64,000 nucleotides of DNA from contig JAIVFH010000032.1 in assembly GCA_025765595.1 (NCBI GenBank), positions 62,001 through 126,000 of the forward strand, given 5' to 3'. The translations under genes and the position numbers were made by a program. The notes under the pieces are model-generated. The model did not search any database and was not told the origin of the DNA. It was given only the letters and a program-made list of their open reading frames with translations. The DNA comes from Obelidium mucronatum (Eukaryota; Chytridiomycota; Chytridiomycetes; Chytridiales; Chytriomycetaceae). How positions within the stretch are numbered: the first letter of the stretch is position 1; every line of letters starts with the position of its first letter. Below are positions 46,695 to 57,303 of the stretch, in pieces.

Positions 46695-46892
46695 CCGAAG
46701 AATAAAAATTCGCGTTTGAATCATCCTGGGTGTTTAGCAGTTGAAATGCATTGGATAAGTGCACAACAACCAAAAACAAAGAATAATAATAAAACTATTA
46801 GAAATCGTTTATATTTCATTTCTGGGTTTGAAGAGGAGCCAAGCAGAGTGAATTGAAACCAAAATTTAAAACAGTAAAAACAGCATCACGCA

Positions 46893-47834
46893 ATGGGTTC
46901 CACAACAGTTGTACCGCCTGCATTCTCGAAATGGTCAGCGCCTCCAAAGAAACCAGACGCCGAACCGCCGAAACCCAAACCGCCACCTGGTCTATTATCT
47001 GCGATTCCACAGATTCTCAACGATGGCAAGAAAACATACTCAACGGTAAGCTCCTGAAAAAAAAAAGACTCGAATGCATCGAATTCTTAACAAAACTGTT
47101 TGTCCAAAAACTAGCTGAACAAGGACTTGGCCACCGCCCCCGTCATTATGGAACTCGCATTCATGACAAAACTACCCCACGCAAATGTTCTCATATACCT
47201 GATTGCTGCGGCTCTCTATGTGATTTGTGTCGCGGCTGGTTTCTTTTCGGGATTTCTGACGTACGCGTTGGCGTTTGGGTGGCCTGTTGTCATGAGTTTA
47301 CGCGCTGCAGAATCTTGCAAGAAGGAGGATGTTCAAGCTTGGTAAAAAAAACACAAGATAACTTTAACAATAGGCTCGCGTCCGGCCTCATGTATATTTT
47401 TATTTTTTGGGTATCTGCAGGCTCTCTTATTGGATCATTGTTTCATTGATGACTCTTGTGGAATATGGCGGAAGTGTAAGAGGCTTTTCCCTTTTCTCTC
47501 TCTTTCTCTGTTATTTGGAAACGTTAAAAAAAATCTTTATCCCATATTTTTTAAAAGACGATTCTCAATCTTCTTCCATTCTACTATTTTTTCAAGATGG
47601 TGTTTATTCTGTGGCTTATAATTCCTTATTTTCGTGTAAGTAGTTATCTACTTGATTTCTAGAATTTTTGTTTATTTCCAATGTTAAAAAAAGTAAGGTT
47701 TTTTTTAGGGATCCCTTGTTCTTTACAACTTGGTTCTGAAACACATATTACCTCCAATCAAGAAGCCGGATCCACCAAAAGAAGAAAAAAAGAAGGAAGA
47801 AGTGTCGAAATGGGCTTACCCTGTTAAAAAATGA
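46893..47834 (+). CDS. YOP1: TB2/DP1/HVA22 family (REEP/Yop1) ER-shaping protein
   Basis: Reticulon-like hairpin protein that curves tubular ER membranes. Start MGSTTVVPPAFSKWSAPP at 46893, with a Pro-rich N terminus. Exons: 46893-47045; 47115-47340 (LNKDLATAPVIMELAF.., ANVLIYLIAAALYVICVAAG, FGWPVVMSLRAAES); about 47421-47478 (WLSYWIIVSLMTLVEYGGS); about 47559-47635 (TILNLLPFYYFFKMVFILWLI, PYFR); and the last, GSLVLYNLVLKHILPP with a Lys/Glu-rich tail, to TGA 47832. The order P-x5-S..D-x-QWL-x-YW..E..P-FYY..K..FL-W-L matches REEP5/Yop1. Four introns. About 190 aa is normal. Confidence 0.86.
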
Positions 47835-48010
47835 GAAATGCTCCCAACTCTAATTAAATATTATTTAATTTATTTAATAACTACTATAATTAAAAAATTA
47901 ACATCATATCCATCTACATTCGTTAACAACTATTTTTTTTGTATTAAAAAATCAATACCATATCCATCTGTATACATTCGATAACAAATTTTTTTTTTAT
48001 TTTTATACAA

Positions 48011-48036
48011 CACAGCAAATCTGCTCCCGAGAAATT
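48011..48036 (+). repeat. Left terminal inverted repeat of the transposon
   Basis: Begins CACAGCAAATCTGCTCC and pairs with 54468-54493. It is followed by further GAGAAATC motifs up to about 48110. Confidence 0.85.
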
Positions 48037-48175
48037 CTGAAGAAAAAACGGGGAAACCAGAGAAATCCCGAGAAAATCTCTGGAATGCCCAAGTATTTCC
48101 CCAAACTGGATCTTCACCATGGTGGCACATAGTTACAGTGTTGAATGAAGTGTTGTATACTTTTATACCAATTTA

Positions 48176-51100
48176 TTAATCATAAAGCTCAGAAGCTTCA
48201 TCAATTACTAGCATAAAAGAGTCTTCCTTCAAGACTTTCAGCCGTTTGACAAAGCTTTCATGTGCATCACAATAAAACAACGTCTCACTCAGTTGCAATG
48301 AGTACGTCAGCCATTGCAAGCAACCATCCTGCTTCATAGTCTGTTCCAATTCTTGTAGGGGGCGGCGGTACACCAAGATATTGCATTCTTCACCACATGC
48401 AAGACTTGTCAAGGCAAAAAACACTCCGAATTCTCGCTCTCCATTAACTTGAACAAGCATGCAATCGTCGAATTTCAGCGTCTGCCAGTTTAAAGTGGCG
48501 GTACCAGAACTGAAAGTATACATTGTATTCTTGAACACCTGCAATGTTTCAACATCAATCAAACGGTGTCCTTGAGTATCCACTGCCTTGTCTGAAACAG
48601 GTTTCACGTATCTATTGCACTAAATGTTATTTCAATTCTATTGAGCCCAGTTCACTCCCGCACTTAACTGCTCTGGACAAGAATGGGGACTCCCTTGGAC
48701 TTGTTTCATGAGCTCAATAAACATAACAGCCACGTGGCGTCGAAAAACTCCAAACGATACCCCACGATTGTTTGTGTTGGCATAATAAGACTTCAAGAAC
48801 TTGATTAAGTGCTCATATACAAAGCACCAATGCTCACGTGGAATACCGTAGTTGATGATAGAAGGAATGACGTGATGCAATAAATGCACATTGAATGTAA
48901 TAGAATCAGGGTGATCAGAACCGTAAAACTTGAGAATTGTTTCTATCAACTTGCCAAGTTCATCGAATTGGCAAACTGAGAGTGTGTGGAGACACATAAG
49001 GTTGAAAATCCGAATTCGTATACAATAATAGTGAAATTCTCGAGATAGTGTTGCATTGGTTTGATCAATGACTTTCAGGAAGAGAAGCAATTGGCAAGAA
49101 ACAAGGAAAAACTCTTTCAAGCCGTAAGCCTTGAGGCCCTTCAGAGTCGCCGCATCCTTGAATTCATACTCTGCTGCAATTCTGTTTCGCTTGCAGTACC
49201 GCGCAAATTCACGACTCAAGTCAGAATAGAGAGTGGTGGACTTGATGAGTTTTGCAACTCGCTGGAAATCTTTCTGAAGGCTTCCAAGGGGATCTGAGTG
49301 CATCAAATCAAGCTTTTCTGACTCTGGTATGTTTTGGCCAGGCCAAGTGATTGTTTCCGGAACTGAGACAATCCCCAAAGTGTTTGCTACTGTTTTCGTG
49401 GATCCTGAAAGGGCACCGGTTCCATTTGCAGCCAGTAGAGTTTGGTGGTATGCTGCTGTTCGTGGTTCTCCCAGGTTGGTTGCATCTCTTGCTGCTTCTG
49501 CAAACTCCTTCAACGGTGTCAAGCATGACAGGCAAGGAAAACTATGAACAACCGAAATTGAAAACCCATACATTCGTGCACGAGCAGGAGAATCACCAGG
49601 AAAGTCCCACATAAAACCAAATACAAGATATTTGGCGCCATTGATTGTAAAATGTACCCCTTTGCTGAACTCTTCCAACTCGGCAGTATAACAATTGAAG
49701 ATTGGACCCATTCCGTTTTCTTTCACACCTTGCGCTGAAGTCAGCATCACAGGAATCACTCCCAATGCAGATGGAGAACCGCGAATAGCCCGGCTTATCT
49801 CAGCGGCAGTTATGGCAATGATTGTTTGACCCTTGGTGGCCTTTGTCTTGTCTTTCCAGCTGAAGTCGTCGTTGTAAAGTCTTAAATGCAAGAAAATAAC
49901 AGTGCGTTTTTCTTCTGCCAATTTAAGGGAGTTTGCTTTGAATGCTGGCTTCCAAAGTGGCACAGTTCGTTGCAGAATTGCCAGAAACTCAACTGAATGC
50001 TCAATTCGATTTAATCCATATTTTGTAGGGAATGATTTCAGCGTTTCGATTCGGGTTGCCAGTGTGGCTTCAGTGTTTTCCAAGTCAAGATGGGGGATAA
50101 TGTACTTCTCGACTGAGTGTTTGATGGATGCTAGAATCAATGGGGACATGAGCCAAAGAAAGCACACTGACGAGATATTTAGATATGGCGTTTTGTGGAT
50201 CGATCCCAAGACAGGGAGGTTGATAGTTCGGATTGGCAAGAAGGAATGAAGGAGTTTGTGAATGTGGCGCTCCAACGTTGGAAAACGAGCTGGAGCTGCT
50301 GCATTCTGATTCATGGTTATAGGTCTATTATAGTCGGGGATAGTTGCGGGAATTTGAAGATTCACAAGGGCATTATATGCAGCATGGGTAGTCTTGAACT
50401 TCATGCAAAACAGGTACAATTCAAGCTCAAACTTTAATTTAGCATCACTCTCGATTTGTTCCAGAATAGCTTTGAAACTACTCCATTCTAATATAAGGGA
50501 TGTAACATAAGTTCTTGACGCCATCAATAAACGCATATATACCTTTCTCCTCCATTCTTGGTGTATCTGTGTTGGAATCTTCCTCCTCCAATGAATCCAC
50601 ATCGCTTTCTTCACGTAACGTATTGTCATTGTCACTGTAAGCGTCATGGATGCTTTCAGAGTCAGTGGAATCTAAGTCAGCATCAGATTCCACACCGTCA
50701 CTGCCCCCACCGCTGCTGCCATGGGCGTTAGCCCCACCATTGCTGCCATGGTCGCCAGCCCCGCCGCTGCTGCCATGGGCGTTAGCCCCACCAATGCTGC
50801 CATTGACGCTACTCCCACCGTTGCTGCTATGGTCGCTACCCCCACCATTGCTACCATTGACGCTACTCCCACCGTTGCTACAATGGTCGCTACCCCCATG
50901 GTCGCTACCCCCACCATTGCTACCATTGACGCTACTCCCACCGTTTCTGCAATGGTCGCTACCCCCATGGTCGCTACCCCCACCATTGCTACCATTGACG
51001 CTACTCCCACCGTTGCTGCAATGGTCGCTACCCCCATGGTCGCTACCCCCACCATTGCTACCATTGGCGCTACTCCCACCGTTGCTGCAATGGTCGCTAG

Positions 51101-51708
51101 CCCCACCATTGCTGCCATCAACGCTACTCCCACCGTTGCTGCAATGGTTGCTACCCCCATCGTCACAGCACCCATTGTTGCTGTCATTACTGCAGCCCCC
51201 GATGTTGCTACCATTGCCGCCACAACTGTTACTGCCGTTGTCGCTACCTCCATCCTTGTGTCCACCTCCAGTTCGGATTCCCTGCAATCCTTGGCTATTT
51301 ACACAGTCTTTTCGAGCTTCTTGAAAGCTGCTAGGTACACTTTCACACTCCTTGAAGCTGCCAGGGTACTCTGCCAAGCCCTCATTTAAATGCCCTACGG
51401 TTCTTGAGGCTTGAAATACTTGGCTGGCTCTGGAGGGTAACGAGATTGTCCTGAATTCGTTGCAATTTCGGGAGAGTAGGAGAGATTAAAAAACCCTGGC
51501 TGGAGCGTTTTCGCGACTTTTGATGAGTTTGTAGATGTGCAATGATGTCTTTTGGGCTGAGTTGGTTCTCAGAATGGAAGCTGCAGACGCCATTGGGACA
51601 AACCCAACCATGGACAGTATCGTGACTGTGTTTTGCGCTACTTATATGTCTGATGAAGTTGCTGATTCTATTTGAAGGAGCACAACTAGTGGAGAAAGGA
51701 CAGTTCAT
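48176..51708 (-). CDS. Transposase of the CACTA-like element
   Basis: Start MNCPFSTSCAPSNRISN at 51708. The N terminus has a C/H array (C-x4-C..H..H and C-x4-C..H-x4-H) fitting a DNA-binding zinc finger. A Gly/Ser/Asn/His repeat array follows (about 50700-51250), then an acidic Ser/Asp/Glu stretch. The catalytic-type region starts after a 55-bp intron near 50538-50484 (WSSFKAILEQIES...). It includes FLHLRLYNDDFSWKDKTKA, GVIPVMLTSAQG and MWDFPGDSPARARMYGF..CLSCLTP. This arrangement is similar to tnp2/Transposase_21 proteins, where acidic residues in such motifs bind metal. A 36-bp intron near 48650-48615 joins SAG to CNRYVKPVSD. The C terminus ends DEASELYD. Another intron is required near 51400-51330. 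About 1,080 aa. The superfamily call rests on termini and general motifs, not on alignment. Confidence 0.66.
50700..51250 (-). repeat. Coding minisatellite (Gly/Ser/Asn/His array) in the transposase
   Basis: Imperfect tandem units of about 66 bp encode variants of NGGSSVNGSNGGGSDHG with GSDHC. Adjacent units are nearly identical at DNA level (50810-51110), showing recent expansion. The opposite strand is also open, giving spurious long frames. Confidence 0.85.
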
Positions 51709-51751
51709 TTGTGATCACGTTTTTCCCTCGAAAAAAGCAGGCAAAAAACAC
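51709..51751. promoter_or_regulatory. 43-bp interval between divergent transposon genes
   Basis: Separates the ATG codons of the transposase (51708) and the second gene (51752). Presumably a shared promoter. Confidence 0.45.
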
Positions 51752-54190
51752 ATGTTTTTTGATCAAGCCGCCTCCAGCAGCCCCAACCCGTTTCAAGAGG
51801 AGCCAGCATACAATCAACTTGAAATTGAGCGGCTGCGTGAAGAAAACACGGCATTAAAACATGAGAATGCCAGATTGACAGAATTTTTGACCAAGCGCCT
51901 GGAGAACGACAATCAACAGAGGATTTTCAACAAGGCATTTATGGCAGGAAAGAGGTATTCTTTTTGTTTATTAGATCCCCGACCTTTTCTTAAGCAGTCT
52001 ATGTAGTGTTTCAGATGTTCTTGTCCCAATTTCCGCAAATTTACGAGGCAACAACCGATCTGCTCCTAAACCTACAGCTGCTGTAACGGCATCTGTTAAC
52101 CCCCCTTCAACACAAATCAACAAACGCAATGTCTTGAGCACTGCTCTCTCTGCTTTACTGTCAACCTGGAACTCTCAAAATGAACCTACTCACCGCAGTG
52201 TAAAACAAGCTAATGCTCCAATGTCATCAACACTTAACAACGGAAGGGGACTGTTTCTGCAAACGATTTCTGAAATCGACTTCGAGGCTGCAATCGATCT
52301 CCTCAATAACCATCATGACAAGAATCCAGAAGGCTCGTTGGTGACCAATACAGCAATTGCAGCATCACTCTTGGCGGCGCAAATCAAGGCACTCGATGAA
52401 AACAGCGAAGTGGTACAATATTTGTTTGAGCTCACAACCATGGCATCAATGGATCCGATGTTTCCTGCATCCACACCGTTTGATTCAATGATGTGGGCAA
52501 CATTGGTGACGTGGACCGGTAAAGTGAAGCCTGTTGTTGCTCCCGTGCGTAAAGGTGTGTGATTTCATGTTGAATTACAATCCGCTTCTCTTAACTCATT
52601 TTCCCCAGTGATTACCGAGAGACGAAATGCTTCCAAACAGAAATCACAGGCTGTCAAAACAAAGACTCCTGTGATTGAAACTACTTCAAGCAATCCAACG
52701 GTTGCCATCCTTGCAACAACGGTTTCAACGCCAACTGCAACTACTCCATTCCATTCTTCAACGCCGACTGCCACCACAGCTTCAACAAATTTTACAGCAG
52801 CAGCGACACCTTCAACTGGTCCAACGGCTATTGCTGCCCTGGAAACGAATCCAATGCCCGCTACTAGTGCTGCTCCATCAACGCATTCGGCTGACAAGCC
52901 CAAAAGCTTTAAGTGGAAAACAGCAAACTACCCTTTTGAACCCCCGTTGGTTGCAGGAGCAGTCAGCCAATTTATACAACAGCTCAAAAACGACTCATTT
53001 AAGTCGTCTGAAATCTTTGCTATCTTGTCTGCAGTTGAAAAGGCTGTCGTTTCTGGAACGGTCAGTGTTTTTCCAATGCCCTTTCTGATTCTGAAGCCAA
53101 ATGCAATAGTCGTTTTTCACTGATATGGAGCATCTCATCTCCTTCAAGCCGTGCTGCATGCATTTCACTCTCAGACTCAGCCGCCTTGGGTTCAAGACAC
53201 ATGTCGAAGAATTAAACAACAAATTCTACCCAAATTTGTTGTCCTTGCTTGCTCCGTTTTGTTTCAACGAGAAGCGCAACAGGCTTGAGCAGCTCGTTTC
53301 CTCTGACGACTTCTCTCATGGAGCTGTTTCGAATGATTTGAAGGATGTCTTCGCAACTCTGGCACTTTCTGAAAACTATGTCGACCTGGGTGTTCAGATT
53401 CTTCGGTTTCTGGTTTCGGAATGCTCGGGCTTAAATTCCGGAAGCAACCAGTCTGCCAATGATTGGCTTTCCAAACTCATGAAGCGCCTCAAAATTATTC
53501 CATATTCGTTTCAATCGTCAGAGAGTGCATCAGCTTTGCAATCCGCATACCACGTGCTGCAATACGTTTGGATGAATCAAGAATGGGATTCTGTCCATTT
53601 TCCAGTCACTGATGATGACTGTGAGGACACATTTGTGAATTATTCTGTTCCGGTTGAAGAGTTAAAGGCCCTGAGACTTGTCATGAATGCTCTGATTCGA
53701 GTTCAGTTTCAAAGGTTGTTTTATCTAATCGAAAGTTTCGCACTAAGTCTCGTAAAACAGGTCCGCAGTGGTGGAGTTTTGGGCTGCTTGGCCCTTTAAA
53801 CCAATTGGAGCCGACCACGTGAAGTTCTTTAACGATTTCAATGTACCAGTTGCAAGTGTCCCAGTGGTGTTGCCTGTTAAGCGGAAAGGCAAGGCTCCGG
53901 TGGCAGATGCTGTCACAGAACCAAAACGTGCGAAGGTGACGAAAGCCGCTGCCTCTCGCAAACAGGTTGCTAGAGACTTACCCGAGCCTTCCAATGTGGC
54001 TTCGACAACGACAAGAAAAACCCGCCGATCTCAGGCTGCCAAAGAAATTGTTGCAGGCAAGCGCAAAACTATTGGTCTTGTCCAAGTAAGACAGACGCTG
54101 GATATTGATGATGCTAGTGACGACAAAGTAGAGTCGGATACGATACATTCCAGTGAAAGTGGGTGCAGGAGTATTGTTGATCTTGAGTAG
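51752..54190 (+). CDS. Second protein of the CACTA-like element, function unknown
   Basis: Start MFFDQAASSSPNPFQEEPAY at 51752. A leucine-zipper-like coiled coil follows (LEIERLREENTALKHENARLTE). Introns lie near 51954-52016, 52555-52608, 53060-about 53145 and 53715-53760. Middle exons are Ser/Thr/Ala rich, then comes an alpha-helical region (VAGAVSQFIQQLKND, FYPNLLSLLAPFCFNEKRNR, VQILRFLVSECSG). The C terminus is basic (KRKGKAPVADAVTEPKRAKV, TTTRKTRRSQAAKE) and ends SGCRSIVDLE at 54190. No recognised domain. Plant CACTA elements encode a second DNA-binding/regulatory protein (TnpA). The coiled coil, basic tail and position suggest an equivalent role, but this is inference. Confidence 0.6.
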
Positions 54191-54467
54191 TGCGAGTAGG
54201 CGCCTGGAGTGTAAAATTATTCTTATCATTTATTTGGAGTTGCCTGTGTGATAAATAAAACATTAAGTCTAACGGATGTACTCGGTAGTTTCTCGATATT
54301 TTCTCCATAATTCCTCCAAAGATTTCCAGGCAATCCGGAGAAATCCCCAAGAAATTACGAGATAGCACAGAATTTAAGAAGAATTCCACATAATTTCCCT
54401 AGAATCGACGAGGTATTTCTTAGGTTATTCTTCGGGAAAAATTGGGATTTTCTTCAGAGTTCTCCGG

Positions 54468-54493
54468 TATTTCTCCGGAGCAGATTTGCTGTG
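54468..54493 (-). repeat. Right terminal inverted repeat of the transposon
   Basis: The reverse complement begins CACAGCAAATCTGCTCC. Preceded inward by several TTTCTCGG/CCGGAGAAAT-type subterminal motifs (54280-54470). Confidence 0.85.
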
Positions 54494-54512
54494 AAGGAGC
54501 GGGTTTTTTTTT

Positions 54513-56909
54513 TCAACCGGTCCCCCGCTCAACAAGCTCCTTCATCCGTTCACGCTCCCTCACCCCAAACCCAGCACACCCCAACACATCCAAAGTCAAC
54601 AACCTAGGACATTTCCCAACGAATCGCGACATTCCTTCAAACGTTAATCGCGGACACGCTCTCACAATCAACACTTGCAAACCCAAGTTCCCAGCCCGTT
54701 CACTCTTGTCTGCAAGATCATCACCATCATCACCGTTATCGTCGTCATCGTCAATGTCCATCCGACAGTCTCCATCAAGATAACATTGATTTTCCACAGC
54801 AAGAAAAAACCCATCATCCGTCACCCCATCACACCTCGACAAATCCAACAACTTCAACTCTCTACACCCCCTCAAAATCGCCTTCACACCAACATCCGTC
54901 AAACCCCCACCACCCCCACCACCACCACCACCACTCGCACTCCCAGTCAAGAAACTCATGTACAAAGTATGTAACCGCGGACACCCTTCCCCCAACGAAA
55001 CAGCAGCGCCATCACCCAACGGGCATTTACTAATCACAAGACTTAATAACCGAGGACACGTCTTTGAGATTGAAATGATGGCTTCGTTTGTCACTTGTGG
55101 GCAGGAATACAGGTTGATGCTTTCCAAGTGCGGCAGGAGGGTTGTTAGCGCGGTTATGGCGGGGGTTGTTATTTTGTAGCATCCGCTGAAACAGAGGAGA
55201 CGGAGGGATCCAGTTGGGATCGCAGTCGCGGTGGTGGTTGTCGTGGTGTTGGTTTCATTACAAGATGATTCAAGGATCATGGTGCGCAGGGAATCAAGCG
55301 ATGCATCGCTCACGTTGAAACAGCCACTAAACTTTAACGTATGTAACCCAACATTGGAGGTGGGTTTACTGTTCCCTTGGATCAGTCGGGAGAGTTGGAA
55401 TGTTGAGGTATCGCTGATTTTGTTGCAGAGTCCCACGTTTAGGTATCGGAGACTGGGGAGAGTTGCGTGGGGTTCGTTTGTGATTGGGTTCACAAAGAAA
55501 CTTGTGATTGTGGTGTCTGTGACGCCCATGCAGCCTTTCCAGTTGACGTTTGTGAGGGCGCGGCAGGAGGATGCGATTCGTTGGGTTCCGGGGTCGGATA
55601 CTTGTGTGCATTCACTCATGTCGAGGGTTTCTAGGTGTGTGGTGCAGTGGGTGCTGATTGCCTCGCATACAGAGTTTTCGACGGCGCCAGAGAGGCCGCC
55701 GGTTAAAAGAATTGTTTTGAGAGATTTCTGGGTTCGAAAAAAGGCAGAGAGAGAAATGGATAATGATTCGACGGAGTCTAGCGGGACAATGAGGTGACTT
55801 AGATTCAGGGTCGTAAGACAGTTTGTATAAAGACACGCAGCAAGCGCATGAAAAGAATTTGAAGTGATTGCTGAAAGATTGGAGAGCTCAAGAGTTTGAA
55901 TGGGTATTTTGAAGGAATGGTGTGGTTTCTCCTTTTCGAGTGACATGGCATAATCCAGAGGACATTCTGGTTCTCCAGATATGAGGGCCAAAAGACTTTT
56001 ATCTGTTAGAGATGCGCTTAATCCGTTGAGTTTCAGTGATTTGAATCTGGGTGGGACCGGGGATCCAGCAGCGACATAATACTGTTTCCGAATGTCAACG
56101 AATTGAATCAATCCAGCTTCCGTCAGATTCGCACAGTCACTTAGATCCAGCGTATCCAGCAGCGGACACCCGGCGGCCAGCCACGCACAGCTTTCATCCG
56201 TCACCGCATCGCAGTCCGACATGTTGAGCTTCTGCAGCTTCTTGCAGCTTGCGGCGATCGTCCGCGGCACAGCGGTTGTCGCCAGCGGCAGCAGACTGAG
56301 CGACAAGTCGACAACGCTCTTCATTTTAGCGAGCAGCGGCACGAGTCCGGCGTCTGTTTTCAGCGTTCAGTCGATTTCCAATGCACGTGACACACACCAC
56401 AACGCACCGCTCAGCTCGCAGCACCGCGCCACGTCGAGCGCGCGGAAGTCGGCGATCGCCGCAAACGCCGCCAGCGCCGCCAGCGCAGCGTCCGTGCACG
56501 CCACGCAGTCGGCGAGCCGCAGCGCGCGCAGCCGCGGACAGCCGGCGACCAGCGCGCCGACAAGCGCGTCGCCGACACTGAACTGCGCTGCGCCGCCGAA
56601 GTCCACGGCGCTCACGTGCGCAAACAACGCCGCACTGCGGGGCGCCGCCGCGCCCTCGGGCACCGCAAGCGACCGCACCCGCCGCGCGTGCCGCCGCAGG
56701 AGCCGCTCGCCCGCCGCCCCCGCGCCGGCGCCGCCCTTCGCCCGCACCCCCGCCAGCACGCCGACCGGCGCCGCCCAGAGCACATCGCTCGCCAGCTCGT
56801 ACAGCACCGTCGACGTCTGCGCCACTCGTTGCTGCGACAAAGTGTCGAGGCGCCGGATAATGAGGAGAAGCACTTCGGGCGGGAGATGCACGAGCGTCGT
56901 GATGTTCAT
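54513..56909 (-). CDS. F-box/leucine-rich repeat protein (AMN1/FBXL type)
   Basis: Probable SCF substrate receptor. Start MNITTLVHLPPEVLLLIIRRLD at 56909 opens an F-box (LPPEVLLLIIRRLDTLSQQRVAQTSTVLYELASDVLW). LRRs of the cysteine-containing type follow (CPRLRALRLADCVACTDAALAAL; CKKLQKLNMSDCDAVTDESCAWL; CPLLDTLDLSDCANLTEAGL; LETLDMSECTQVSDPGTQRI; LPSLRYLNVGLCNKISD; LLSLVISKCPLGDGA). About a dozen repeats run to the C terminus. A 40-bp intron near 56390-56346 is needed to join exon 1 to AGLVPLLAKMKSVVDL. A Gly11 run and an acidic DIDDDDDNGDDGDD loop interrupt the repeats. Exon 1 is very GC-rich. The stop is only 20 bp from the transposon end, so insertion occurred right at the 3' end of this gene. 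Confidence 0.83.
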
Positions 56910-57303
56910 TCTATTCTGTGTCTTTTTTTTTTTTTGTTCGCTGATTAGCCACCCAACTCTTCTTTAAAACAGAAACGAAAGGCCGCCAGCCACCCCACCC
57001 CGCCACACCGAAGTTGTGTTCAATTAAATCCAATTTTCTTTATTTGATGATGCACGTATCCATTATTTTTTGATTCTGTGATTCTTGTTTCAAACATTAT
57101 CCCTTCTTTTCCACACCGCCCAAGAACAAAACAATTAGAAATCAACCACTAAAGATTTATTATTAACTCTCTTTTTTTTTCTTATTGTTAAAAAAACAGA
57201 TTCAGGACCAAACTTAAGAAAACAGAATAAAATACAAACAAAATTAAAAAAAATGCTAAACATAATCCAAAACTCTATAATACATTTCTTGTCTTTGATC
57301 CGC
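56910..57303. other. Intergenic region, AT-rich
   Basis: Promoter of the F-box/LRR gene and 3' region of the C2H2 gene, both on the minus strand. T and A runs only. No gene seen. Confidence 0.45.

Larger units (their letters stand above)
48011..54493. mobile_element. Complete CACTA/CMC-like DNA transposon, 6.48 kb
   Basis: Both ends begin with the inverted sequence CACAGCAAATCTGCTCC (48011-48027 and its complement at 54477-54493), 17 of 17 bases identical. The match continues to about 26 bp with one mismatch. Subterminal regions on both sides are rich in GAGAAAT/CCGGAG-type motifs. The outermost CACAG resembles the CACTA/G termini of the CMC superfamily. AA flanks both ends directly and could be a 2-bp target duplication; no 3-bp duplication is present. 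Inside are two divergently transcribed genes: a transposase (minus) and a second protein (plus). The termini are exact and the open frames appear uninterrupted, so the copy looks young. Confidence 0.82.

Noticed and set aside
50650..51389. Long Pro/Leu- and Ala/Thr-rich open frames on the plus strand opposite the transposase repeat array
   Set aside because: They are mirror frames of the minisatellite. Unit repetition keeps all frames open, and they have no start context or domain.
53816..53822. Other CACGTG matches (for example near 48730, 53575, 53816 and 56381)
   Set aside because: They lie inside coding sequence or an intron and are expected by chance. Only the two upstream of SulP genes were kept, with low weight.
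56221..56967. Long plus-strand frame opposite the F-box/LRR gene
   Set aside because: Antisense of GC-rich LRR codons. Composition is Ala/Ser/Arg noise.
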